Below, one piece after another: positions 6,902 through 13,861 of a stretch of 29,316 nucleotides of DNA. Below the pieces are notes generated by a model. That model had not been told where the DNA came from, searched no databases, and saw only the letters and a list, made by a program, of their open reading frames with translations. Location of the stretch: the NCBI GenBank assembly GCA_937924855.1, contig CALEYQ010000031.1, positions 1-29,316 on the forward strand. Direction: 5' to 3'. Made by a program: the position numbers and the translations under genes. The first letter of the stretch is position 1. Each line of letters begins with the position of its first letter. Source of the DNA: an uncultured Bacteroidota bacterium. Lineage in GTDB: Bacteria; Bacteroidota; Bacteroidia; JADZBD01.

Positions 6902-8410
6902 ATGGCTGTAAATATTGGTAAGGTAGTACAGGTAATCGGTCCGGTTGTGGACGTAAGTTTTGACCATGCTGACAAAAAGCTTCCTAATATTCTGGATGCT
7001 TTGGAAATTAAGCGTCCGGACGGACAAAAATTAATTCTTGAGTGTCAGAAGCATATTGGTGAAGACACGGTAAGAGCCATTGCTATGGATAGCACCGACG
7101 GTCTTTCCCGTGGCATGGAAGTGGTAGCTACCGGATCGCCGATTAAAATGCCTACCGGAGAGAAAATTAAAGGAAGGCTGTTTAATGTGGTAGGTGAAGC
7201 CATCGACGGCATTGGACCTGTGTCAAATGAAGGTGGTTATTCCATTCACCGTGAACCTCCGAAATACGAAGATCTTTCCACCTCTACCGAGGTATTATTT
7301 ACCGGAATTAAAGTTATCGACCTTCTTGAGCCTTATGCTAAAGGAGGAAAAATTGGTTTGTTCGGTGGTGCCGGTGTGGGAAAAACGGTTCTCATCATGG
7401 AACTGATTAATAATATTGCGAAAGGATATGCAGGTCTTTCCGTATTTGCAGGAGTAGGCGAGCGCACCCGTGAAGGAAACGATTTGTTGCGTGAGATGAT
7501 TGAGTCGGGAGTAATTAAGTATGGCGATGCTTTCAAACATTCGATGGAAGAAGGTGGCTGGGATCTGAGTAAGGTGGACATGACCGAGTTGGGAAAATCG
7601 CAGGCTACTCTTGTTTTCGGACAGATGAATGAGCCTCCAGGAGCCCGTGCACGCGTGGCACTATCCGGACTAACATGCGCTGAATATTTCCGCGATGGTG
7701 ATGAGAAATCAGGTGGTCGCGACATTCTTTTCTTTATTGATAATATTTTCCGCTTTACCCAGGCCGGTTCCGAGGTGTCAGCTCTTTTGGGAAGGATGCC
7801 TTCTGCGGTAGGGTATCAGCCTACGCTTGCCACTGAGATGGGCGCCATGCAGGAACGAATTACTTCAACCAAACGCGGATCCATTACTTCCGTTCAAGCG
7901 GTTTATGTACCTGCGGATGACCTTACCGACCCTGCCCCTGCAACCACCTTTGCTCACCTTGATGCCACAACGGTTTTGAGCCGTAAGATTGCTGAGTTGG
8001 GAATTTATCCTGCGGTTGACCCGCTTGATTCCACTTCAAGGATTTTAACTCCTGTTGTTCTGGGCGATGAGCATTACAATTGTGCCCAGCGCGTAAAGGC
8101 CATCCTGCAGCGTAACAAGGAACTTCAGGATATTATTGCTATATTAGGTATGGATGAGCTATCTGAAGAAGATAAGCTTGTGGTACACCGCGCACGTCGC
8201 GTTCAGCGTTTCCTGTCACAGCCTTTCCATGTGGCAGAGCAGTTTACCGGACTAAAAGGAGTATTTGTATCTATCGAAGATACCATCAAAGGATTTAATA
8301 TGATTCTTGACGGACAAGTAGATGAATACCCTGAAGCTTCTTTTAATTTGGTGGGAACCATAGAAGAAGCCATTGAGAAAGGAAAGAAAATGTTGGCCGA
8401 AGTAAATTAA
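6902..8410 (+). CDS. atpD: F1F0 ATP synthase subunit beta
   Basis: 502-residue catalytic subunit of the F1 head, which makes ATP from ADP and phosphate using the proton or sodium gradient. Clear family motifs: Walker A GGAGVGKT at 155-162, the catalytic-glutamate segment GERTREGND (about 187-195), Walker B region DILFFIDNIFRFTQAGSEVSALLGRMPSAVGYQPTL, and DELSEED near the C-terminus. A short insertion around EEGGWDLSKVDMTELGKS is typical of Bacteroidota beta subunits and explains the slightly long protein. The ATG at 6902 gives the expected MAVNIGKVVQVIGPVVDV start. Only atpC follows; the remaining ATP synthase genes are not in this window, as in many Bacteroidota where atpDC is a separate unit. 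Confidence 0.98.
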   Translation: MAVNIGKVVQVIGPVVDVSFDHADKKLPNILDALEIKRPDGQKLILECQKHIGEDTVRAIAMDSTDGLSRGMEVVATGSPIKMPTGEKIKGRLFNVVGEAIDGIGPVSNEGGYSIHREPPKYEDLSTSTEVLFTGIKVIDLLEPYAKGGKIGLFGGAGVGKTVLIMELINNIAKGYAGLSVFAGVGERTREGNDLLREMIESGVIKYGDAFKHSMEEGGWDLSKVDMTELGKSQATLVFGQMNEPPGARARVALSGLTCAEYFRDGDEKSGGRDILFFIDNIFRFTQAGSEVSALLGRMPSAVGYQPTLATEMGAMQERITSTKRGSITSVQAVYVPADDLTDPAPATTFAHLDATTVLSRKIAELGIYPAVDPLDSTSRILTPVVLGDEHYNCAQRVKAILQRNKELQDIIAILGMDELSEEDKLVVHRARRVQRFLSQPFHVAEQFTGLKGVFVSIEDTIKGFNMILDGQVDEYPEASFNLVGTIEEAIEKGKKMLAEVN

Positions 8411-8428
8411 TTCTGCAGCACAGAAAAA

Positions 8429-8665
8429 ATGGAACTTGAAATTATTAGTCCTGATAAAAAGTTGTTCACCGGAGAAGTGAAATCTGTGAAGTTGCCCGGT
8501 GCCGATGGCTCCTTTGGTGTTTTGAACCGGCATGCTCCTATCATCAGCTCTCTGAAAAAAGGAGTTGTGAAAGTGATTGATAACAGCAATGCCGTTCACA
8601 ATTTTGAAATCAAGGGTGGGGTGGTAGAGGTGCAGAACAACAAAATGATTGTTTTGGCAGAATAA
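8429..8665 (+). CDS. atpC: F1F0 ATP synthase subunit epsilon, short form
   Basis: 78-residue epsilon subunit starting 18 bases after atpD. It contains only the N-terminal beta-sandwich domain: MELEIISPDKKLFTGEVKSV, GSFGVLNRHAPIIS and the last strand GGVVEVQNNKMIVLAE. The C-terminal pair of helices that inhibits ATP hydrolysis in E. coli (which has about 138 residues) is absent. This short form is usual in Bacteroidota, so it is probably not a truncation here. The subunit links the rotating central stalk to the membrane ring. Confidence 0.95.
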   Translation: MELEIISPDKKLFTGEVKSVKLPGADGSFGVLNRHAPIISSLKKGVVKVIDNSNAVHNFEIKGGVVEVQNNKMIVLAE

Positions 8666-8670
8666 GTGAA

Positions 8671-8698
8671 TGCAAAGCGATAATATCGTATCTTTGCA
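8671..8698 (+). promoter_or_regulatory. tRNA-fMet promoter inside an inverted repeat
   Basis: TATCTTTG at 8689-8696, followed by CA, is a textbook Bacteroidota -7 box. It lies about 17 bases before the first (partial) tRNA copy at 8713. The box is the right part of an inverted repeat with outer arms TGCAAAG (8671-8677) and CTTTGCA (8692-8698) and inner arms CGATA and TATCG (8678-8688). There is no good TTG at the -33 position. Confidence 0.55.
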
Positions 8699-8702
8699 CT
8701 CG

Positions 8703-8724
8703 AAAAATACAATGCGGGGTGGAG
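8703..8724 (+). repeat. Upstream partial copy of tRNA-fMet 5' end with leader
   Basis: These 22 bases are identical to 8858-8879. They hold the 10-base leader (AAAAATACAA) and the first 12 bases of the tRNA (TGCGGGGTGGAG, from 8713), after which the sequence departs from tRNA. The two copies are 155 bases apart and bracket an inserted segment rich in palindromes. Confidence 0.85.
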
Positions 8725-8731
8725 TTGAAAA

Positions 8732-8751
8732 TGCAGACCGAAGCGTCTGCA
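8732..8751 (+). repeat. Hairpin between the tRNA copies
   Basis: TGCAGAC (8732-8738) and GTCTGCA (8745-8751) can form a 7-bp stem with a 6-base loop CGAAGC. It is the first of three hairpins in the 155-base segment between the repeated tRNA 5' ends. Confidence 0.6.
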
Positions 8752-8759
8752 CAGTTTGT

Positions 8760-8819
8760 AGTCCTGACGCGGCCAGGCCGGTCAGGATCCTGACAATCCC
8801 AAAGGGATTCGTCAGGACT
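8760..8819. repeat. Twin-hairpin (REPIN-like) element
   Basis: Two hairpins with the same arms stand back to back. The first is TCCTGAC (8762-8768) with GTCAGGA (8781-8787), enclosing CGGCCAGGCCG. The second is TCCTGAC (8788-8794) with GTCAGGA (8811-8817), enclosing ATCCC and GGGAT. The outer arms extend to AGTCCTGAC and GTCAGGACT, and the junction GTCAGGATCCTGAC is a perfect 14-base palindrome. This doublet architecture is that of REP/REPIN-type non-autonomous repeats. No transposase is nearby. Confidence 0.7.
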
Positions 8820-8867
8820 CGTTGGAATGTTTGTTTTGATTTTTGTTCTTAAAATAAAAAAATACAA

Positions 8868-8939
<72 letters not shown>

Positions 8940-8940
<1 letters not shown>

Positions 8941-8978
8941 CAAAAGAGAAAACCGCCTTGTGCGGTTTTTTCTTTTGT
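8940..8978 (+). terminator. Rho-independent terminator of tRNA-fMet
   Basis: A long inverted repeat, ACAAAAGA-G-AAAACCGC then CTTGT then GCGGTTTT-TT-TCTTTTGT, starting at the last base of the tRNA. The GC core AACCGC/GCGGTT is followed by a T-rich run (8966-8976). Confidence 0.88.
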
Positions 8979-9001
8979 AAGAAAGGAGGACGAGAAGTTT
9001 A

Positions 9002-9021
9002 CCCTGAGCGTAGCCGAAGGG
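9002..9021. repeat. Interspersed palindrome CCCTGAGCGTAGCCGAAGGG
   Basis: A 20-base imperfect palindrome with arms CCCT and AGGG. Very similar short repeats (CCCTTCG...GCTCAGGG on the other strand) are widespread in intergenic DNA of many bacteria; that is from general knowledge and was not searched. It abuts the copy of the tRNA 3' end at 9021. Confidence 0.55.
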
Positions 9022-9035
9022 AGTCCTGCCCCCGC
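9021..9035 (+). repeat. Copy of tRNA-fMet 3' part
   Basis: GAGTCCTGCCCCCGC is identical to 8924-8938 in the T arm and acceptor stem of the tRNA. It is separated from its continuation at 9070 by a hairpin-forming insert of about 35 bases. Confidence 0.8.
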
Positions 9036-9074
9036 CTTCGTCCCTGAATCGGGACTTCGGCGGGTGAAACCCGC
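9031..9074. repeat. Palindromic insert within the duplicated tRNA 3' end
   Basis: CCCGCC (9031-9036) and GGCGGG (9059-9064) with inner arms GTCCC (9040-9044) and GGGAC (9051-9055) form a hairpin with a 3x3 internal loop. An alternative hairpin is GCGGGT (9060-9065) with ACCCGC (9069-9074). CCCGC is present at both ends (9031-9035 and 9070-9074), as would be left by insertion with a short target duplication. Confidence 0.55.
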
Positions 9075-9095
9075 TACTGAAGAGAAAACCGCCTT
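9070..9095 (+). repeat. Copy of tRNA acceptor end plus terminator half
   Basis: 26 bases that match 8934-8959 at 24 positions: CCCGCTAC, two differing bases, then AAGAGAAAACCGCCTT. This is the end of the tRNA and the left arm of its terminator. The right arm of the terminator is not repeated. Confidence 0.8.
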
Positions 9096-9237
9096 CGTAC
9101 TTTTATCTTTGGGAGTTTTACTAAAAAGGCCGATCACAAAGCATGGGTCAATTTGGCCGATCTCAATAAGTTATGAACCCATGAGGAGGGATTCCCGGCA
9201 GGGTAATCTTCCGCTAAATTCCACCTCTAGCCTTATT

Positions 9238-9268
9238 TTTGGAATGATTTAATTTTGTTTTATATTTG
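9238..9268 (+). promoter_or_regulatory. Promoter for the lipoprotein gene
   Basis: TTTG at 9238-9241 and TATATTTG at 9261-9268 are 19 bases apart, an exact Bacteroidota -33/-7 promoter. It lies about 115 bases upstream of the ATG at 9383 and probably drives that gene and perhaps the two secreted-protein genes after it. Confidence 0.65.
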
Positions 9269-9382
9269 TTTATCCGGAGCATTTCTCTCTCCCCATAATG
9301 ATAATCCGGAATGAATTCCTGTTCTGGAATTGATGATTCACGGAATGGGTTATTGGGAAACAAATTTTGAAAATCTTAAAAC

Positions 9383-10327
9383 ATGAAAACATTTGCCCCG
9401 CTTGCTTTAGTAGTTGCATTGGCCTGCCTTAAGGTTTCCTGTAAAAAGGATAATGGCGATGTCGGATACAATGAAAATAAATCATATGCATCAGTTGAGG
9501 ACTTCTTTACCCAGAATGGGGTTCCCCTGCAAACCTATGCGATACAGGCTTTTTCCGGAGGAACCATCACGACTCCCCAGGGAACCACAATTACTATACC
9601 TCCTATGGCTTTTATGACCCTGTCCGGAGCTGTGGTTGCAGGAAATGTAACCATTGAATTTAAAGACATCTACAAAAAAAGTGATATGGTATTATCGAGA
9701 ATGCCCACGACCCAGGTTAATGGAAGTCCTTTGCGATCGGGAGGCGAATTTTATTTTAAGGCCAGTCAGGGTGGTAATACCTTAATGCTTAAGCCCGGTA
9801 AAAGTATCAGGGTAAGCCAACCCACTTACCTTACCGGCGGATTTATTCCCCAGAACCCCATGATGCCCTTTGTCTGGGTCGATAACCAGTTGGGGGAAGG
9901 TTGGGATTTTGCCCGCTCAGACAGCCTTTTTAATAGTGGAGTAAGTTATGTGTATCAGATTTTTGCCACGAACAGCAGTGGTCAGGGTGGATGGTATAAC
10001 TCAGATGATTTTTCTTTGTTTTTAGCTTATAACCAAAACCAAATATCTTTTCATCCTGATGATACTCCCACAGATTTCGGTACAGAGGTGTTTTTAATAT
10101 TTTCCGGGATTAATGCCATGATAAAAATTAATTATGAGAATAGCCACTTCCCCTATTTGTATGCACCCGAAGGGCTGCCATGCACTATGGTTGCGGTGGG
10201 TGTAAAAAATGGTAAATTGTATTCCTCGTTTATTCCCATAACCGTTTCGCCTAACCTTTCTGTTAATTTTTCATTGACCGAGACAACTACCGCAGACTTT
10301 ATTGCGGCACTTAAGGGGTTGAATTGA
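9383..10327 (+). CDS. Surface or periplasmic lipoprotein with ZU5-like domain
   Basis: 314 residues. The N-terminus is a lipoprotein signal (MKTFAPLALVVALACLKVSC), with lipidation expected at Cys20, followed by KKDNGD. The section from about residue 55 to 150 (FSGGTITTPQGTTITIPPMAF, NVTIEFKDIYKKSDMVLSR, GGEFYFKASQGGNTLMLKPGKSIRVSQP) looks like the ZU5-like or carboxypeptidase-regulatory-like beta-sandwich found in Bacteroidota lipoproteins. The remaining part is rich in aromatic and Ser/Asn residues and has no recognised catalytic motif. It heads a same-strand group with two T9SS-secreted proteins, 30 bases before the first. Function unknown. Confidence 0.8.
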   Translation: MKTFAPLALVVALACLKVSCKKDNGDVGYNENKSYASVEDFFTQNGVPLQTYAIQAFSGGTITTPQGTTITIPPMAFMTLSGAVVAGNVTIEFKDIYKKSDMVLSRMPTTQVNGSPLRSGGEFYFKASQGGNTLMLKPGKSIRVSQPTYLTGGFIPQNPMMPFVWVDNQLGEGWDFARSDSLFNSGVSYVYQIFATNSSGQGGWYNSDDFSLFLAYNQNQISFHPDDTPTDFGTEVFLIFSGINAMIKINYENSHFPYLYAPEGLPCTMVAVGVKNGKLYSSFIPITVSPNLSVNFSLTETTTADFIAALKGLN

Positions 10328-10357
10328 TAGTGAATTAGTTGATTTAATATTTGTAAT

Positions 10358-11275
10358 ATGAAAAAGCTAATTGGGATTTGTTTTTTGTTTGGTTTTTCCT
10401 CTGGCACTAGCCAAGTCAATCTTTATTTTTTAAATAATCCCATCTGGAAAGTCAATTCTGTATGTGCGGTTCCAAACCCCTGCATTCAAAATGAAACGTA
10501 CAACTATTACATTAATGGCGATACAATTATTAATACGCTCACCTACAAGAAAATTTTCAAGAAGGGTAGTGGATACTATTCCTGGATGGCACCTCCTCCA
10601 TCTTCAGGTTGTACAGGATCTTATAATTATATTGATAGTACACCTTCTTTTTTTCTACGTTCCTCCGGAAAAAAAATGTTTATCAGGGTTCCAAACGATA
10701 CCAATGAATACCTGTTGTATGATTTTAATCTGCAGGTTGGCGATACCCTTCCCATAACCTATAATAATCCCCAAAATACTGTATATGTTTCCGGCATCGA
10801 CAGTGTTTATACCCCTTATGGTTACCTGAAAAGATTTTCCCTTTCCGGAAATAATTCCGCTCAGTATCTTATTGAAGCCATTGGCAGTTCTGCCGGTCTG
10901 ATTGAGCCCATAGGGGTGATATTGGAATGTGGATATAGTTTGGGCTGCTATAGTCTTAATGATACCGCTTATTATCCTTCTCAAGGACCTGGTTGCAATT
11001 TGACGGTTGGTTTGCCTTTGCAAAATCCAAAAGTAAATGTGACGATTTTTCCCAATCCTTTTAGTTCTGAAATTTCATTGAAATCAGAATTACCCCTAAA
11101 AAATGGAAGTGTAATTTTGAGTAACCTTCCCGGGCAAATAGTTTTCCGCAGGGATAACCTCAATGGAAAGGAATTTAGCTTCAACGCGGGTGACCTTTCC
11201 CCTGGTGTTTATCTGCTCAGGTTAGTTCAGGACGGCGAGCAATTGTATTCAGAAAAGCTGATTTTAAACAAATAA
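10358..11275 (+). CDS. T9SS-secreted protein, type A sorting domain
   Basis: 305 residues. A short hydrophobic leader (MKKLIGICFLFGFSSGTSQ) is followed by an unrecognised body with two Cys-containing sections (VCAVPNPC, SSGCTGSYNY, LECGYSLGC). The last 75 or so residues are a type A T9SS sorting domain: VTIFPNPFSSEISLKSE, a central strand LSNLPGQIVFRRDNL, then GDLSPGVYLLRLVQDGEQLYSEKLILNK. The protein should be exported by Sec, moved across the outer membrane by the type IX system and either anchored on the surface or released. It starts 30 bases after the lipoprotein gene, so the two are probably cotranscribed. The body gives no clue to activity. Confidence 0.85.
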   Translation: MKKLIGICFLFGFSSGTSQVNLYFLNNPIWKVNSVCAVPNPCIQNETYNYYINGDTIINTLTYKKIFKKGSGYYSWMAPPPSSGCTGSYNYIDSTPSFFLRSSGKKMFIRVPNDTNEYLLYDFNLQVGDTLPITYNNPQNTVYVSGIDSVYTPYGYLKRFSLSGNNSAQYLIEAIGSSAGLIEPIGVILECGYSLGCYSLNDTAYYPSQGPGCNLTVGLPLQNPKVNVTIFPNPFSSEISLKSELPLKNGSVILSNLPGQIVFRRDNLNGKEFSFNAGDLSPGVYLLRLVQDGEQLYSEKLILNK

Positions 11276-11293
11276 TCTTCGTAAAAGAGAAAT

Positions 11294-12151
11294 ATGAAAA
11301 ATTTATTCCCTTCCATTATTGCTTTTTATTGGGTCCTAACCTCGGGCCTGACAGCTCAAATCCCAAACAGTAATTTTGAAAATTGGACGGGCAACAATCC
11401 GGACCCTGCAGGTTGGTACACCTGGAATAATCCTACATCTCCGTATGTTTTTATTACCCGTAGCTCTTTACCCTGTTGGGGTAATTATTCTTTAAAGTCT
11501 ACCGTTATTCCTTCCCAGCAGCCAAATGTTTATATTTCTTCACCGGTTCATACAGGCACCTCCACAAACCCCTATATCCCAATTTCCGTAAAACCTCATG
11601 AATTGCATGGGTGTTTTATTTTTGACCGGCCCGCAAATGCAAGTGTAACCTTTAATGCCACGGTTAATTTGAAGTCAAATGGAGTGGTAATTGGAAGTGG
11701 CACTTTTTCTAATGCCCTGAATGTTTCTTCTTTCCAGAATTTTGTAGTAAACATTTCATATACTATGCCCGGTATTCCGGATTCGGTTTCTATCCGTTTT
11801 GATTTCGGCCTTGCCAATCCGCTTACAATTTCAGAAAATGGGGCCTATTACATTTTAGATAGCCTGTCTTTTCAGAACATTGACGGAATCATGGAGGGCC
11901 ATATACTTACAGGCTTCAAATCTCTTCCCAATCCTTTTTCGGGAATTACCCAATTGGAATTCGATGAATACCTTACCGGGGGAACCCTCAGAATGTTCGA
12001 CGCACGAGGAATGCTCGTGCGTGAACTGAATAATTTATATGGCCGAACCCTTTCAATCGAAAGGGGGGATTTATCTCCCGGAGTTTATTTTGTGATAATT
12101 TCCGGTGAAAATCAGATTCCGGCAGGAGGGAAGTTACTGGTGCAGGATTAG
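11294..12151 (+). CDS. T9SS-secreted protein with jelly-roll-like body
   Basis: 285 residues. Signal peptide MKNLFPSIIAFYWVLTSGLTAQ. The body begins IPNSNFENWTGNNPDPAGWYTWNNP, the opening of carbohydrate-binding or PCMD-like beta-sandwich domains common in Bacteroidota, and continues as predicted beta strands to about 205. The C-terminus is a type A sorting domain: FKSLPNPFSGITQLEFDE, LRMFDARGMLVRELNN, GDLSPGVYFVIISGE, KLLVQD. It lies 18 bases after the previous T9SS gene and shares the GDLSPGVY signature with it. A ligand such as glycan is plausible but not shown. The coding DNA near 12003-12023 contains a 7-bp hairpin (GCACGA...TCGTGC), probably by chance. Confidence 0.83.
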   Translation: MKNLFPSIIAFYWVLTSGLTAQIPNSNFENWTGNNPDPAGWYTWNNPTSPYVFITRSSLPCWGNYSLKSTVIPSQQPNVYISSPVHTGTSTNPYIPISVKPHELHGCFIFDRPANASVTFNATVNLKSNGVVIGSGTFSNALNVSSFQNFVVNISYTMPGIPDSVSIRFDFGLANPLTISENGAYYILDSLSFQNIDGIMEGHILTGFKSLPNPFSGITQLEFDEYLTGGTLRMFDARGMLVRELNNLYGRTLSIERGDLSPGVYFVIISGENQIPAGGKLLVQD

Positions 12152-12172
12152 GTCCTTTTTGGGAACCTAAGC
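12147..12172. terminator. Possible shared terminator between convergent genes
   Basis: TTAGGT and ACCTAA arms flank a short T-rich centre between the ends of the T9SS gene (+) and the helicase gene (-). The stem is short and overlaps both coding ends, so this is weak. Confidence 0.3.
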
Positions 12173-13672
12173 TACACTTTCAGTCTTTCTTTTCCTTTTA
12201 AAGCCGAACCCTTTTTTCTTTCCGCCAAATTTTTTGTATCCGCCGTTCCGGTTTTCACCGCCTCCGGCATTGCGCTTTCTGAATCCCTGGCCGTTTTCAT
12301 TGCGGTTGCGGGTTTCATTTCCACCTTCACTCCGGCTTTTGAATTCCTGACCGTTTTCGTTACGGTTACGATTCTCGTTTCCGCCTTCATTCCGGTTTTT
12401 GAATTCCTGACCGTTATCATTCCGATTACGGTTACGGTTTTCATTTCTACCCTCGTTGCGGGGACGCTTGTCTCTTCTTCTGAAGGAGTTTTCACTCCGC
12501 CTGAAATCTTCATTTTTCGGTGTGTTTTCACCGGCGGGTATGTCAATGGCAGATAAATCCGGCACCTGAATGGTTTCCAGCTTAATGCCATTCAGTTTTT
12601 TGATGTCCTTTAGGAAACCCATTTCATCCTGACTGCAGAAAGTAAGTGCTTTTCCAAGGGTTCCGGCACGACCGGTTCTTCCGATACGGTGTACATATGA
12701 TTCGGAATCTTCCGGTAAATCATAATTTACCACGTGGGAAATTTCATTTATGTCCAGTCCACGGCTTGCTACATCGGTAGCTACCAGGATGCGTACCTTT
12801 TTGTTTTTGAATTTTTGCAAGGCAATCTGACGGGCGGCCTGAGTTTTGTCGCCATGAATGCAATCGGAAGGAAATCCGGCTCCATTTAAGGTTTTATTCA
12901 AACGATCGGCACCGCGTTTGGTGCGGGTAAATACCAGCATGTAATGCGAGGGCTCAGTCCCGAGTATGCTTACCAAAAGCTTTCGCTTAAGTTCTCTTTG
13001 AATAAAGTAAACGGATTGACTTACATTTTCCGAAGTGGTTGATGGAGGAGCCACCTGGATGGTAATGGGGTTTCTCAACAGCCCTGACGCCAGTTTTTTT
13101 ATTTCCCCTGGCAAAGTAGCTGAAAACATCAGGGTTTGCCGTTGTGGAGGAATTTGAGCAACAATAGATTTGATATCCTTTACAAATCCCATATCCAGCA
13201 TACGATCTACTTCATCCAACACCAAAAATTCCAGTTCGGAAAGATCAGGTATGCGTTGGTCCATCAGATCGAGTAGTCGACCCGGAGTGGCAATAAGAAT
13301 ATCCGTTCCGCGATGAATGGAATCTGCCTGCGGACGGGTGCTTACGCCACCATAAACCACGGTTTGTTTTACCTGGAGTCCTTTTCCGTAATTGAAAAAG
13401 CTTTGGCTGATTTGCTGGGCAAGTTCCCGGGTGGGAGCCAAAACAAGGGCTCTGATCTTTTTGAATTTCCGCGGGCTGGCAGATAATTTTTGTAAAATGG
13501 GCAGGGCAAAGGCAGCCGTTTTACCGGTTCCGGTTTGAGCCAGACCTAGTAAATCATTTCCTGCAAGAATTTCAGGAATGGCCTTTTCCTGTATGGGAGT
13601 AGCCGTGGTGTAACCTTTTGATTTTAGTTCTTTCAACAGTCGTGTTTCCAGATTCAAGTCTTCAAAATTCAT
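12167..13672 (-). CDS. RhlE-like DEAD-box RNA helicase with Asn/Arg-rich repeat tail
   Basis: 501 residues. The helicase core has the Q motif TPIQ (about 25-28), Walker A AQTGTGKT (45-52), PTRELA (80-85), TPGR (129-132), motif II DEVD at 153-156 (valine in place of the usual alanine), SAT (184-186), RGLD and HRIGRTGR (328-335). It unwinds short RNA duplexes, typically in ribosome assembly or cold adaptation. From about 380 the tail is low-complexity: 20-residue repeats of the form GQEFKxRxEGGNExRNRNEN (421-440, 441-460, and partly 461-476), then a Gly/Lys-rich end FGGKKKGFGFKRKRK. Such basic tails bind RNA and can promote condensation. A promoter and hairpin upstream suggest a long leader (13673-13820). 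Confidence 0.92.
   Translation of the reverse strand: MNFEDLNLETRLLKELKSKGYTTATPIQEKAIPEILAGNDLLGLAQTGTGKTAAFALPILQKLSASPRKFKKIRALVLAPTRELAQQISQSFFNYGKGLQVKQTVVYGGVSTRPQADSIHRGTDILIATPGRLLDLMDQRIPDLSELEFLVLDEVDRMLDMGFVKDIKSIVAQIPPQRQTLMFSATLPGEIKKLASGLLRNPITIQVAPPSTTSENVSQSVYFIQRELKRKLLVSILGTEPSHYMLVFTRTKRGADRLNKTLNGAGFPSDCIHGDKTQAARQIALQKFKNKKVRILVATDVASRGLDINEISHVVNYDLPEDSESYVHRIGRTGRAGTLGKALTFCSQDEMGFLKDIKKLNGIKLETIQVPDLSAIDIPAGENTPKNEDFRRSENSFRRRDKRPRNEGRNENRNRNRNDNGQEFKNRNEGGNENRNRNENGQEFKSRSEGGNETRNRNENGQGFRKRNAGGGENRNGGYKKFGGKKKGFGFKRKRKTESVA
12245..12412 (-). repeat. 60-bp tandem repeats encoding the helicase tail
   Basis: Nearly three copies of a 60-base unit, each coding 20 residues beginning GQEF or GQGF. 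The copies differ at scattered positions, and a shorter RN-rich piece precedes them. Copy number is likely to vary between strains. Confidence 0.7.
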
Positions 13673-13705
13673 TTTTCTAGTTTTAATTAAACAAACATAC
13701 CTCAG

Positions 13706-13724
13706 TCAGGGTCTAAAACCCTGA
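13706..13724 (-). promoter_or_regulatory. Hairpin in the helicase leader
   Basis: TCAGGGT (13706-13712) and ACCCTGA (13718-13724) form a 7-bp stem with a 5-base loop, about 35 bases upstream of the helicase ATG. It has no T-run on the minus strand, so it is more likely a leader structure than a terminator. Confidence 0.45.
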
Positions 13725-13823
13725 TTTCTGATAAAATACTTGTCTGGAAAATTGTACTGTGAACTAAGAGAATCGGGTCCACATAATGATTGTGCTGCAA
13801 TCCACAATCTTCAAGAAAGTCCG

Positions 13824-13831
13824 CAAAGATA
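13824..13831 (-). promoter_or_regulatory. -7 box for the 12167-13672 helicase gene
   Basis: TATCTTTG on the minus strand, with a TTA (near-TTG) 19 bases upstream. It lies just after the stop of the 530-residue gene and predicts a transcript leader of about 145 bases for the helicase. Confidence 0.5.
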
Positions 13832-13861
13832 CACTTTTTTCTGAACTTCCTAATAAATTAT

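Larger units (their letters stand above)
8979..9382 (+). other. Intergenic repeat-rich stretch without a convincing gene
   Basis: About 400 bases between the tRNA terminator and the lipoprotein gene. The first 120 bases contain palindromes and copies of the tRNA 3' end and terminator (listed separately). One frame runs without a stop from the tRNA end through KFTLSVAEGSPAPAFVPE to LLSLGVLLKRPITKHG and beyond; this looks like translation of repeat DNA. Another frame near 9100-9170 reads TFIFGSFTKKADHKAW and ends at a TGA, possibly a gene remnant. I find no complete protein here. Confidence 0.55.

Noticed and set aside
9100..9172. Short frame TFIFGSFTKKADHKAW ending at a TGA near 9172 as the remnant of a lost gene
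   Set aside because: Too short to identify and without a start; noted only as a possible remnant.
9064..9252. Plus-strand frame MKPATEEKTAF... as a real gene
   Set aside because: It starts within palindromic repeat DNA, copies the tRNA terminator sequence, and lacks protein-like features in the second half.
12003..12023. Hairpin GCACGA...TCGTGC inside a T9SS gene
   Set aside because: It codes for the expected sorting-domain strand (DARGMLVRE) and has no T-run, so it is probably chance.
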